A stretch of 64,000 nt of DNA from Aestuariimicrobium kwangyangense DSM 21549 (GTDB taxonomy: Bacteria; Actinomycetota; Actinomycetes; Propionibacteriales; Propionibacteriaceae), in assembly GCF_000421525.1 (NCBI RefSeq), contig NZ_ATXE01000001.1, positions 682,001 through 746,000 of the forward strand. Direction: 5' to 3'. The position numbers and the translations under genes are program-made. The notes below the pieces were generated by a model that was not told where the DNA came from, ran no database searches, and saw nothing but the letters and a program-made list of their open reading frames with translations. Shown piece after piece: positions 16,677 through 24,534 of this stretch (position 1 is its first letter; each line of letters begins with the position of its first letter).

Positions 16677-18323
16677 TTCCCGGGATCGGCGTCCACCAGC
16701 GTCCACCCTGGGGGCGAGCAGTCCACGCAACGGCACCGTCCAGACGTCGACCCCCTGCACCCCCCACCCCTGCAGCAGCTGGTTGGCCGCCTGGAAGCCG
16801 GTGGTCGCCGCCCGCTCCATCAGGGCCACGGGTTGGTCACAGCGCACCCAGTCGCCGGCCAGCACCAGCCGGGGGGAGGGAGTCGCCACCCCGGGACGCT
16901 CGTCCCACGGGTCGGGGGTGATCAGCCCGCAGTCGTCCCGCACGAGCACCTCCCGGTGCAGGACCGCCGACGTGGCCGTCTCGGGGTAGGCGCGATGCAG
17001 CTCTGACTCCAACGCACTCACGATCGCATCGGCCGCGGCGGGATCGTCCATCACGTTCGCCGGGCAGGCGTAGGCATGCAGTTCGACCACGGATCCACCA
17101 TGCTCACTGGCCCAGGTCGCCGCGCCGGCCTCGAACCGTTCGAGCACGGAGATGTTGTCCAGCGGGCCGTAGCCCGCCGTCCCGAGGAAGGGGGCACGGT
17201 CGGGGGACACTGGCGTCCCCAGCCACAACCTGACCACCACGAAGGGCGGGGCGTTGCGGGTGCCTGCCACCCGCCCGGCCCATGCGGGATCGACACCGGG
17301 CATCCCTGCCACCAACTCACGGGCCGTTCGCGGGTCGGTCGCCAGTACGCAGGCGTCGGCCTCGAGGACGACGTCCGTGAGGTGCACGCGGACACCGCGA
17401 CCCCCAAGATCGGTGGAGGCAGAATCGGTGGGGGCAGGTTCGGTGTGGGCAGGATCGGTGGGGGCAGAATCGGTGGGGGCAGGATCGGTGTGGGCCCCCT
17501 CCGATGGTCCGACGTCGATCCGGGTCACCGGCGACCCCGTCAGCACCCTCACGCCCAGATCGCTCAGGTGGCGCCCCAGCGGCGCCCAGAGGCGGGTGTC
17601 GTAGTCGTCGTCGGGCACGTCGAAGAGCAGGCCCTCGGCCGACCCCATGAAGTAGGTGTGGAACATGGCGACCAGTTCGCCGGCCCCGAACTCGCGTGGG
17701 TCGGCGAAGAACGACCGGGCGAACACCTCCAGCGCCAGGTCACGGGCGGGCTGGGGGAACCGGAGCCGGTCGAGGAAGTCGGCCGCGGACTGACCGTCAT
17801 AGGCGGCGTGCGTGCCGGGGAACCGAGTGCTCAGCAGTTCAAGGGCTGCGGGCAGGTTCACCCGGCTCAGCGAGCGCAGCGTGAACGCAGGGCTGCGCAT
17901 CACGAACCGCAGCACCGACCACGGCGGGGTGGTGGGCAGGCCGGCGAACGAGTCCCGCATGCCGTCGGGGCGCTGCAGCGGGTAGTCCTCGATCGGACGA
18001 AGGAAGTCCAGCCGGGGATCGACCCGCTTCAGCAGGGCCCGCAGGTTGTAGTACTGACGGAAGAAGGCATGGAAGCCGCGGCTCATGGTTCGCCCGTCCG
18101 GCAGACGCCATGCCGCCACTCGGCCGCCCAGGCGGTCGGTCGCCTCGAGCAGGGTCACCCCGACGCCGGCCTCCGCCAACACGGTGGCGGCCGCCAGTCC
18201 GGCGATGCCCCCTCCGACCACGACGACGTGCCGCGACCCGTCCGCGCGCGGGCTCCCGGAGGGCCCGGGGTGACGGACGGCCCGTCGGTCGCGACCGGGG
18301 AGTTGCCGGTCCACGGAGCTCAT
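16629..18323 (-). CDS. crtU: Carotenoid phi-ring synthase / isorenieratene synthase (beta-carotene desaturase/methyltransferase)
   Basis: A 564-residue FAD-dependent enzyme. VVVVGGGIAGLAAATVLAEA near residue 30 is the FAD-binding fold. GFHAFFRQYYNLRALLKRVD and the C-terminal QGVDVWTVPLRGLLAPR match actinobacterial CrtU. The family converts the beta-ionone rings of beta-carotene into aromatic rings, giving isorenieratene. An unusual in-frame insertion of TDPAP/TDSAP-type pentapeptides, encoded by 15-bp tandem repeats, lies near residue 290. The start ATG at 18323 overlaps the crtYd stop (ATGA). The longer open frame upstream reads through crtYd and is not used. Confidence 0.88.
   Translation of the reverse strand: MSSVDRQLPGRDRRAVRHPGPSGSPRADGSRHVVVVGGGIAGLAAATVLAEAGVGVTLLEATDRLGGRVAAWRLPDGRTMSRGFHAFFRQYYNLRALLKRVDPRLDFLRPIEDYPLQRPDGMRDSFAGLPTTPPWSVLRFVMRSPAFTLRSLSRVNLPAALELLSTRFPGTHAAYDGQSAADFLDRLRFPQPARDLALEVFARSFFADPREFGAGELVAMFHTYFMGSAEGLLFDVPDDDYDTRLWAPLGRHLSDLGVRVLTGSPVTRIDVGPSEGAHTDPAPTDSAPTDPAHTEPAPTDSASTDLGGRGVRVHLTDVVLEADACVLATDPRTARELVAGMPGVDPAWAGRVAGTRNAPPFVVVRLWLGTPVSPDRAPFLGTAGYGPLDNISVLERFEAGAATWASEHGGSVVELHAYACPANVMDDPAAADAIVSALESELHRAYPETATSAVLHREVLVRDDCGLITPDPWDERPGVATPSPRLVLAGDWVRCDQPVALMERAATTGFQAANQLLQGWGVQGVDVWTVPLRGLLAPRVDAGGRRSRESAPSAEVDPRDSHHE
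17411..17494 (-). repeat. 15-bp tandem repeats inside crtU
   Basis: About 5.6 copies of a 15-bp unit (CGGTGGGGGCAGRAT on the plus strand) encode repeated T-D/E-P/S-A-P/H/S pentapeptides. The copies differ at a few positions and stay in frame. Such arrays change copy number by slippage and are often strain-variable. Confidence 0.85.
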
Positions 18324-18670
18324 CGTGCTTCCTCCTGCAGGGCGCGGCGCGGGCGTGCCCCCTGGTCGTCCCGGCTGCCCAGGCGGCACCACACGAGCAG
18401 CGTCAGGGTCACCATGGCCCAGCCGAAACCGAAGTCCTCCACCGGGATGTCCCACGGCGCCCGAAGCCCCAGGTGTTCCTCGGGGGAGTAGAGCACGATC
18501 GGGTTGCTGAGCTTGGTGAGCCACCCGTCGACCGGAACCTGGAAGGCGAAGACGATGGCCATGGCGAGCCAGTACTGCAGGCACCGGAACAGGCCGGTCC
18601 GCAGCCACACCACCTCGACCAGGGCGACGGCCACCACCGCGAACACCGTCAGGGCCGTGTACTCAGGCAT
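18320..18670 (-). CDS. crtYd: Lycopene beta-cyclase, CrtYd subunit
   Basis: A 116-residue membrane protein with three hydrophobic segments. The segment LSNPIVLYSPEEHLGLRAPW followed by DIPVEDFGFGW matches the conserved PxE(D/E)FGF region of the small heterodimeric lycopene cyclase subunits of actinobacteria. With CrtYc it should cyclise lycopene to beta-carotene. The ATG at 18670 is preferred: the family is about 100-120 residues, and it overlaps the crtYc end by 8 bp. It overlaps crtU by ATGA. Confidence 0.87.
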   Translation of the reverse strand: MPEYTALTVFAVVAVALVEVVWLRTGLFRCLQYWLAMAIVFAFQVPVDGWLTKLSNPIVLYSPEEHLGLRAPWDIPVEDFGFGWAMVTLTLLVWCRLGSRDDQGARPRRALQEEAR

Positions 18671-19049
18671 GGTCGGTCCCCCTCGGTGCTCCGACCCGCT
18701 CTCGTCGCAGCAGACCTCGCCCAGCCCTGTCCGGTCGGACGCGGTCGAGCACGGTGCCCACCGCCTCATAGGTCAGCAGGCCGCAGATCGGGATGACGAT
18801 GAAGAAGACGAGTTCCTCGAGCGGCATCGGGCCGATCATCAGCCCGCTGGAGAAACGAGGGCTGTAACTCCAGTGGTCGCGGATGATGCCCAAGACGTCC
18901 CAGGCGACGAACACCGCCACGGTGGGCAGCAGCGACACCAGCAGCCGTAGCGGTCGGCGATAGACGCGGGCGCGCAGCACGAACTCCAAGGGCAGGGTCA
19001 GGACCAGGCAGGCTGCCATCAGACCCAGGTACTGCAAGTGGTCATTCAC
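18663..19049 (-). CDS. crtYc: Lycopene beta-cyclase, CrtYc subunit
   Basis: A 128-residue membrane protein with three hydrophobic segments. It begins (GTG) VNDHLQYLGLMAACLV. The motif PLEELVFFIVIPICGLLTYE near residue 75 is the hallmark of the CrtYc/CarR lycopene cyclase domain. Together with CrtYd it forms the heterodimeric cyclase found in Brevibacterium, Corynebacterium and relatives. The GTG start overlaps the P450 stop (GTGA), showing coupling within the P450-crtYc-crtYd-crtU operon. Confidence 0.87.
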   Translation of the reverse strand: MNDHLQYLGLMAACLVLTLPLEFVLRARVYRRPLRLLVSLLPTVAVFVAWDVLGIIRDHWSYSPRFSSGLMIGPMPLEELVFFIVIPICGLLTYEAVGTVLDRVRPDRAGRGLLRRERVGAPRGTDHA

Positions 19050-20311
19050 TCCACACCTCCTGGTGGTGGGGTACGGCCGGGGGCGGCCTCGACACGGTTC
19101 AGGCTCACTCGCAGCCCGCGCAGCACGTATCCCTCGATCAGGTCGACCCACCCGATCTCGGGTTCGGAGACCACGACGGGGTGCAGCTCCAGCAACCTGC
19201 TCAGCAACACTTCCGCCTCGACGATCGCCAGCGGCTGCCCGGGGCAACGGTGTGCGCCGTCTCCGAAGGTGAGCCCGGTGGCATTCACCCCCGTGGGCAT
19301 GGCACGTCCGGGGCACAGGTCCATGGCGTCGGCCCCGACGGAACGCGGATCAGTGTTGGTCTGCCTCACCGAGACGTCGACCAGTTCGCCGGCTGGGATG
19401 GTCCACCTCTGCTCACCCTCGACCAGGTCGACAGGTTCTGTGGTGCGGCGGTAGAGGTGCCCGACCACCGGTTCGAGGCGCAGGATCTCGGCAAGGATCG
19501 TCCGCCTGCCCTCACCGTCGGCGGCACGGTAGCGGTCGGCGAGTTCGGCGTCGGTGAGCAGGTGCCAGGCAGCCATGGTGATGAACTCCCGGGTGGTCAC
19601 CATGCCGGCTGTGCCGTAGGTGACGCACTCGACGAGGATGTCGGTGTCGGTGTACCCCTCGGCGATCAGGTGACTGATGATGTCATCCTGGGGGTGTGCC
19701 CGGCGCTCCCGGATCGCCGGGCGGACGTCCGCGACATGGAAGCGGAGGATCGGCAGCAGCCCGTTCACCGCGGCCATCGCCCACTGTCGTCCGGTGCGCC
19801 CCAGGCGTGGTTTCGACAGGTCGAGAGGCGGCTGGCGGAAGAAGGTGGTCAGTCGTCGGGCCATCGCCGGAGTGCTGGAGTGGGTCAGTCCCACCACCGC
19901 CCCGGTAACCTCGACGCTGAAGTGGAGAGCCAGCAGGTCGAGGTCGAAAGGAGCGGTCCAGGCGACCTCGGCCAGCATGCGGTCGGCCGTGCCCTCCATT
20001 GACTCGAGGTAGCGCTGCTCGATCACGGTCGGGGCGAAGAAGCGGGCCACCTTCGAGCGCTGGGCATCGTGCACGGGCCCGTCGGACAGCAGGATCGGGT
20101 GGTTCCTGAGCCAGGTCTTCGGGATCCATTCGGCGGTGAACCCGGCCTGGGTGGTCTGGTGTCTCGCCCGCAACGCCTGGCGGGCGACCATCAGCGACCG
20201 GATCCGCCAGATGCCCTGCTCGTACGCGACCCGCGGTTCGGTCGATTCCCCGCGACGAACCGCCCGGCGCCGGGAGCGCGCCGAACCCGGTGCGCCTGCA
20301 TCGTCGCCCAT
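19046..20311 (-). CDS. Cytochrome P450, candidate aromatic-carotenoid hydroxylase
   Basis: A 421-residue soluble P450. The haem loop FGDGAHRCPGQPLA gives the thiolate at C356. E275 and R278 form the ExxR pair in the K helix. The I-helix segment is AGMVTT (235-240), in which the usual acidic residue is replaced by Val. As first gene of the crtYcd-crtU operon it probably modifies the carotenoid. A P450 next to aryl-carotenoid genes has been linked to 3-hydroxylation of isorenieratene in Brevibacterium linens, so hydroxylation is a reasonable but untested role. Redox partners are not encoded nearby. The SD-containing leader CTTGAGGGGGACG is identical to that of idi-crtE. Confidence 0.85.
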   Translation of the reverse strand: MGDDAGAPGSARSRRRAVRRGESTEPRVAYEQGIWRIRSLMVARQALRARHQTTQAGFTAEWIPKTWLRNHPILLSDGPVHDAQRSKVARFFAPTVIEQRYLESMEGTADRMLAEVAWTAPFDLDLLALHFSVEVTGAVVGLTHSSTPAMARRLTTFFRQPPLDLSKPRLGRTGRQWAMAAVNGLLPILRFHVADVRPAIRERRAHPQDDIISHLIAEGYTDTDILVECVTYGTAGMVTTREFITMAAWHLLTDAELADRYRAADGEGRRTILAEILRLEPVVGHLYRRTTEPVDLVEGEQRWTIPAGELVDVSVRQTNTDPRSVGADAMDLCPGRAMPTGVNATGLTFGDGAHRCPGQPLAIVEAEVLLSRLLELHPVVVSEPEIGWVDLIEGYVLRGLRVSLNRVEAAPGRTPPPGGVE

Positions 20312-20342
20312 CCGTCCCCCTCAAGCCTGGATCCCTGCATCC

Positions 20343-20410
20343 ACCCTAGTGGGTCGATCACCGGTTTTGTGCACTGTTTGTTCAACGTTGAGCACGAGTC
20401 GGTCTAGGCT
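20343..20410. promoter_or_regulatory. Divergent promoters of the P450 operon and photolyase with two 11-bp repeats
   Basis: Leftward: TAGGGT (minus strand of 20343-20348), with the -35 region around 20367-20372. Rightward: TTCAAC (20381-20386), 18 bp, TAGGCT (20405-20410). Reading the minus strand, ACGTTGAACAA (20388-20378) is followed directly by ACAGTGCACAA (20377-20367). These match the ACRTTNNACAA repeats at idi-crtE and overlap both -35 regions. The layout suggests shared repression by the LitR-like protein. Confidence 0.58.
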
Positions 20411-20460
20411 GACCCATGAGCAGGGGCGAAACGTCCGTCGGACCAGCGGGGAGGATCGCG

Positions 20461-21831
20461 ATGACGGCCATGGTGTGGCTGCGCAGGGATCTGCGTCGCG
20501 CTGACCTGCCGTTGCTGGCGGCCGCCCACGAGCACTCCGGCGGTGCGCCGGTGAAGGTGGTCTTCGTGCTCGACCCTGTCTTCCTGGAGGGAGCAGGCGC
20601 CGCCCGAACGGCATGGCTGGCCGCCACCCTGCTCGCGCTGCGACAGAGCTACGAGGGAAGGCTGACCCTGCTCGAGGGCGATGCCACCGAGGTGATCCCC
20701 CGAGTGGCGTCGGCCGGGGGAATCACCTCCGTCCACGTCTCGACGGAGACGGAACCGGGCGGTGCCGACCGTGACCGGCAGGTGGCTCGTGCCCTCGGCC
20801 GCGTCGGCGTGGAGTGGGTCGAGACCGGCAGCCCCTACGCCGTCACCCCGGGCCGGGTGCGCACCAAGGCCGGCGGCCCCCACGGAACCTTCTCGAGCTT
20901 CGCCCGCACCTGGGTCGAACACGGCTGGCGCGCCCCGGCCGAGGAGCCCGCCGACCTCGCTCTCGCCCCGGACGCGTCCGACCAGGGCGCGTGGGCACGG
21001 GTCGAGCGGCTACTGCGGGCACCCGGCGCGCCGGAACTGCCTCCCGCCGGCGAAGTGGCTGCCCACGAGCGCTGGTCGCAGTTCCTCGCCGATGACCTCG
21101 ACGGGTACTCCACCCAGCGCGACAGAGCCGACCTGGCCGCCACCTCGCAGTTGTCACCCCATCTCAAGTTCGGGGTGCTGCACCCGAGGACCCTGCTGGC
21201 CGACCTCGCTCCTCGTCCGGGGCAGGGCGCCGAGCGGTTCCGCACCGAACTGGCGTGGCGTGAGTTCTACGCCGACGTTCTCCACCATCACCCCGGGAGC
21301 CTGACCGGAGACCTTCGTCCCGCACTCGCCGGCATGGCCTATGACCCGGATGGCGACCATGTCGAGGCGTGGCGCCGGGGGCGCACGGGATTCCCGCTCG
21401 TCGACGCAGGCATGCGCCAACTGTTGGCCACCGGCTGGATGCACAACCGGGTGCGGATGGTCACCGCCAGCTTCCTGACCAAGGACCTGCACGTCTGGTG
21501 GCCGATCGGCGCCCAGTGGTTCCTCGACCACCTGGTCGACGGCGACCTTGCCTCGAACACCCACGGCTGGCAATGGGTGGCGGGCACCGGAACCGACGCG
21601 GCCCCCTACTTCCGCGTCTTCAATCCCGTCAAGCAGGGGCTCACCCACGACCCGCAGGGCGACTACGTGAGGCGCTGGGTGCCGGAGTTGGCCCATCTCG
21701 CCGGTGACCTGGTGCACCAGCCGTGGGAGGCGTCCGACGGCTACGCCCACGGGTACCCCACCCGCATCATCGACCACGCGGACGAGCGCCGAGAGGCCCT
21801 GGCCCGACTGGAGATGGCCCGACATGCCTGA
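20461..21831 (+). CDS. phr: Deoxyribodipyrimidine photolyase (class I CPD photolyase)
   Basis: A 456-residue light-driven DNA repair enzyme splitting cyclobutane pyrimidine dimers. The N-terminus MTAMVWLRRDLRRAD starts the antenna-binding Rossmann domain. The FAD domain shows WREFYADVLHHHPG, GWMHNRVRM, WQWVAGTGTDAAPYFRVFNP and the surrounding tryptophans used for electron transfer. The start is chosen for GGGGAGG 6 nt before the ATG. An upstream ATG at 20416, only 5 nt after the -10, could give a leaderless form 15 residues longer. It is divergent from the carotenoid operon, as in other LitR-type light regulons, and the next gene overlaps its end by 8 bp. Confidence 0.93.
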   Translation: MTAMVWLRRDLRRADLPLLAAAHEHSGGAPVKVVFVLDPVFLEGAGAARTAWLAATLLALRQSYEGRLTLLEGDATEVIPRVASAGGITSVHVSTETEPGGADRDRQVARALGRVGVEWVETGSPYAVTPGRVRTKAGGPHGTFSSFARTWVEHGWRAPAEEPADLALAPDASDQGAWARVERLLRAPGAPELPPAGEVAAHERWSQFLADDLDGYSTQRDRADLAATSQLSPHLKFGVLHPRTLLADLAPRPGQGAERFRTELAWREFYADVLHHHPGSLTGDLRPALAGMAYDPDGDHVEAWRRGRTGFPLVDAGMRQLLATGWMHNRVRMVTASFLTKDLHVWWPIGAQWFLDHLVDGDLASNTHGWQWVAGTGTDAAPYFRVFNPVKQGLTHDPQGDYVRRWVPELAHLAGDLVHQPWEASDGYAHGYPTRIIDHADERREALARLEMARHA

Positions 21832-22585
21832 GGTGACCACGCACCGGACGAGCCGGCTGGGACTCGGCCGAGGGGTCTCGGAACTGCGGGCCTTCGTCGA
21901 AGCGGCCCTGCTCGACCCGGTGGACGAACCACCGATGCAGACCGGTCGACAACTCCTGCGCCGCCGGATCGTCGTCGTGGTCACCATCGCCGTCGGCGCC
22001 GTTGCCCTCGGGCTCGCCCTCGACATCGCCCCCGGTGACGTCAGCTTCTACCCCGCCGCCCTCGGTGTCGCCGCGTTGTGGATGGTGGGGGCCGTCGCCT
22101 CCGGGCCGCTGCACCTGGGGCGTGGCCGTACCCGCTCGGGTGGCGGCAGCCGCGGCGTGCTGCAGGGATTCCTGCTCGGGCTTGGTCTGCTGGTGGTGTT
22201 CCTGCTCGGTGCCGTCGTCGTCGGCCGCATCCCTGTGCTGCGTCGACCGGTGGACGACCTGCTCGCCCACGCGGCCCACGGCTCGCTGCCCATCGTGGCC
22301 GCCATCACGTTCGTCAACGGTGTCGCCGAGGAACTCTTCTTCCGCGGCGCCGTCTACAGTTCGTCCCCCCGCCGGTGGGCGATCCCCGTCTCGACGCTGT
22401 GCTACGCGGCGTCGACCCTGTGGTCGGGAGTGCCACTGCTGACCTTCGGCGCGCTCTGCCTGGGTCTGCTCACCTCCGCCCAGCGGCGGGTGACCGGCGG
22501 TGTCGCCGGCCCCATCGCCGCCCATCTGACCTGGTCGCTCGGCATGCTCCTGCTGCTCGGCCCCGCCCTTTCCCTGGGAGATTGA
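21824..22585 (+). CDS. CPBP-family intramembrane metalloprotease-like protein
   Basis: A 253-residue membrane protein with about six to seven helices. VAEELFFRG near residue 169 is the EExxxR motif of the CPBP (CaaX protease/bacteriocin-processing) family, and AAHLTWSLG near 234 supplies the second metal-binding His motif. The ATG at 21824 overlaps the photolyase stop by 8 bp. The longer open frame upstream lies inside the photolyase gene and is rejected. Its presence between phr and an NAD-binding protein suggests a stress or light-related membrane role, which is an inference. Confidence 0.78.
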   Translation: MPEVTTHRTSRLGLGRGVSELRAFVEAALLDPVDEPPMQTGRQLLRRRIVVVVTIAVGAVALGLALDIAPGDVSFYPAALGVAALWMVGAVASGPLHLGRGRTRSGGGSRGVLQGFLLGLGLLVVFLLGAVVVGRIPVLRRPVDDLLAHAAHGSLPIVAAITFVNGVAEELFFRGAVYSSSPRRWAIPVSTLCYAASTLWSGVPLLTFGALCLGLLTSAQRRVTGGVAGPIAAHLTWSLGMLLLLGPALSLGD

Positions 22586-22586
22586 G

Positions 22587-23516
22587 ATGACCTCGACCGT
22601 GCTCGTCACCGGCGCCACCGGCGCCATCGGGACACCGCTGGTGTCCTCGCTGCTCGATGCCGGCTGGCACGTGCGCGTGCTCGCCCGGCACCCCGAGCGG
22701 ATCGATGCGCACTGGCGCGACCGGGTGGAGGTGGTGGTCGGCGACATCTCCGACGCCTCGGTGCTGGACGAGGCACTGTCCGGCTGTCGGGTGGCCTACT
22801 ACCTGGTGCACTCCATGAGCGCCGGTCACGACTTCGTGAGCCGTGACCGCGAGTTGGCCACGTCGTTCGCCGAAAGGGCGAAGGCCGCGGGGGTGGAACG
22901 CATCGTGTACCTCAGCGGACTGCACCCGCGGGGCAAGCTGTCGCACCACCTCGGATCGCGCGTCGAGGTGGGCGACATCTTGCTGCGGTCCGGGGTCCCG
23001 ACCGCCGTGCTGCAGGCGGGGGTGGTGCTCGGCGCCCAGTCCGCCTCGTTCGAGATGTTGCGCTACCTCACCGAGCGGCTGCCGGTGATGGTTGGACCCA
23101 AGTGGCTGCGCAACCGCATCCAGCCGATCGCCCTCGACGACGTCATCCACTACCTCACCGCAGCCGCCTCGCTGCCCCCCGACGTCAACCGCACCATCGA
23201 CATCGCCATGCCCGACGTGATGACCTACACCGAGATGATGCAGCGGTACGCCCGTGTCACCGGCAGGCGTCGCCGGATCGTGGTCACCCTGCCCGTGCTG
23301 ACGCCGTGGCTCGCCTCCCACTGGGTGGGCCTGGTGACGCCCGTCGACCCGGACGTGGCCAAGCCCCTGGTGGGCAGCCTCATCCATGAGGCCGTGGCGC
23401 ACGAGGACGACGCGGACTCCCTGCTGGGAGCGCCCCCGGGCGGGATCTTGGGATTCGACGATGCCGTCAGGCGAGCGCTGGACGAGAGCCACTCCGGGAA
23501 GAAGGACGAGCAATGA
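22587..23516 (+). CDS. NAD(P)-binding Rossmann protein of the NmrA/atypical SDR type
   Basis: A 309-residue soluble protein. VLVTGATGAIGTPLVSSLLD at residues 5-24 is a TGxxGxxG dinucleotide motif. VVVGDISDASVLDEAL and YYLVHSM match the NmrA/YbjT-like atypical SDR group, which often lacks the Tyr-Lys catalytic pair. The substrate is unknown. It starts 2 bp after the CPBP gene stop and overlaps the next gene by ATGA, so it is part of the phr operon. Confidence 0.78.
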   Translation: MTSTVLVTGATGAIGTPLVSSLLDAGWHVRVLARHPERIDAHWRDRVEVVVGDISDASVLDEALSGCRVAYYLVHSMSAGHDFVSRDRELATSFAERAKAAGVERIVYLSGLHPRGKLSHHLGSRVEVGDILLRSGVPTAVLQAGVVLGAQSASFEMLRYLTERLPVMVGPKWLRNRIQPIALDDVIHYLTAAASLPPDVNRTIDIAMPDVMTYTEMMQRYARVTGRRRRIVVTLPVLTPWLASHWVGLVTPVDPDVAKPLVGSLIHEAVAHEDDADSLLGAPPGGILGFDDAVRRALDESHSGKKDEQ

Positions 23517-24319
23517 ACACGACGCGTCGACTGGTCGACACCGCAGCCCTGCTGCTGATGATGGTCGGAACCCTGTGGGGCTTCGGGCTGCTGGGCAGCC
23601 CGGTCAACCAGACCAATGGGGGAGCGCTGTCGGCCGAGGCGACCCTGCTGGCGCCGTCGACCACCGCGTTCTCGATCTGGTCGGTGATCTACCTGCTGCT
23701 GGTGGCCTACGTCGTCTGGGTGTGGACCCCCAGTGGTGGCCGGTCCCGCCGGGCGGCGAGCCTGGGCTGGTTGCCCGCGGCGTCCATGGTGCTGAACGGG
23801 GCCTGGCTGGCCATCACCCAGGCGGGTGGGCTCTGGCTCAGTGTGGTCGACATCGCCGCGTTGGCCCTGGTCCTGGGACTGCTGATGCGCAGACTCATGG
23901 TGCGTCGTCCCGCGGGAACCCTCGAGGCATTGCTGCTCGACGGAACCTTCGGGCTGTACCTGGGGTGGGTCACCGTGGCCACGTGCGCCAATGTCACCGC
24001 CGCGGCCGTCGCCTCCGGCGCGAATCTGGGCCGGGTCGGAAACACGGTGGCCGCGGTCGTGGTGCTGGTCGTCGCCGCAGCCCTCGGTGTCACCTTCTCG
24101 CGCGTCTACCGGGGTGCCGGCGGGGTCGCTGCCGCCATGGTCTGGGGGCTGGGCTGGATCGCCCACGGACGACTGGCCGTCGGCCCCCACAACACGGTCG
24201 TGGGGGTCGTCGCGGCCCTCAGTGCGCTGGTGGTGCTCGCCGCCTTCCTGCGCCTGTGGTGGCGCGCCGAGTCGCTGCGCGGTTCAAACGAGTTGGATGG
24301 CGCCGTCGCGGCGAACTAG
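23513..24319 (+). CDS. TspO/MBR-like (tryptophan-rich sensory) membrane protein
   Basis: A 268-residue protein with seven or eight hydrophobic segments. The segment APSTTAFSIWSVIYLLLVAY (about residues 44-63) resembles the first conserved region of TspO-type proteins, which bind porphyrins and are often linked to light or oxidative stress. The overall similarity is weak, and the length is greater than that of minimal TspO (about 160 residues). It matches the longer tryptophan-rich sensory proteins seen in actinobacterial carotenoid clusters. It overlaps the preceding SDR gene. Its stop codon TAG is part of the -10 hexamer of the ileS promoter. Confidence 0.55.
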   Translation: MNTTRRLVDTAALLLMMVGTLWGFGLLGSPVNQTNGGALSAEATLLAPSTTAFSIWSVIYLLLVAYVVWVWTPSGGRSRRAASLGWLPAASMVLNGAWLAITQAGGLWLSVVDIAALALVLGLLMRRLMVRRPAGTLEALLLDGTFGLYLGWVTVATCANVTAAAVASGANLGRVGNTVAAVVVLVVAAALGVTFSRVYRGAGGVAAAMVWGLGWIAHGRLAVGPHNTVVGVVAALSALVVLAAFLRLWWRAESLRGSNELDGAVAAN

Positions 24320-24534
24320 AATCTGTCCGTCCACACGGCTGGGATGGGGCCATCACCCCGGAGCCGCCGGAAGAACGGGCCCTCCTGCGGGAGTGCCTCA
24401 CTAGAACCGGCAGTGGCGGCGATGAGTGGGTGCGTGACCTCGTGCAGACGGGGAGCGCGCCAAGGAGGGTGGTACCGCGGGGTCCGCGTGAGCGGGTTCT
24501 CGTCCCTTCGTCCGTGAACACAGACGAGGGAACC
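24293..24534 (+). promoter_or_regulatory. Promoter and isoleucine T-box riboswitch of ileS (translational type)
   Basis: TTGGAT (24293-24298), 18 bp, TAGAAT (24317-24322) form the promoter. The leader has a short Stem I with GGGGC-CATC-ACCCC, exposing an ATC isoleucine specifier. Downstream at 24463-24480 is the canonical T-box core AGGGTGGTACCGCGG, which contacts the tRNA acceptor end. TCCCTTCGTC (24503-24512) can pair with GACGAGGGA (24523-24531), the ileS ribosome binding site, with one bulge. This sequestrator lacks a T-run, so control of translation is expected, as in other actinobacterial ileS leaders. Uncharged tRNA-Ile should open the site. Confidence 0.88.

Noticed and set aside
23386-24534. 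In-frame upstream extension of ileS (total 1467 codons)
   Set aside because: The extension passes through the TspO-like gene and the T-box. The ATG at 24535 has the ribosome site that the T-box controls.
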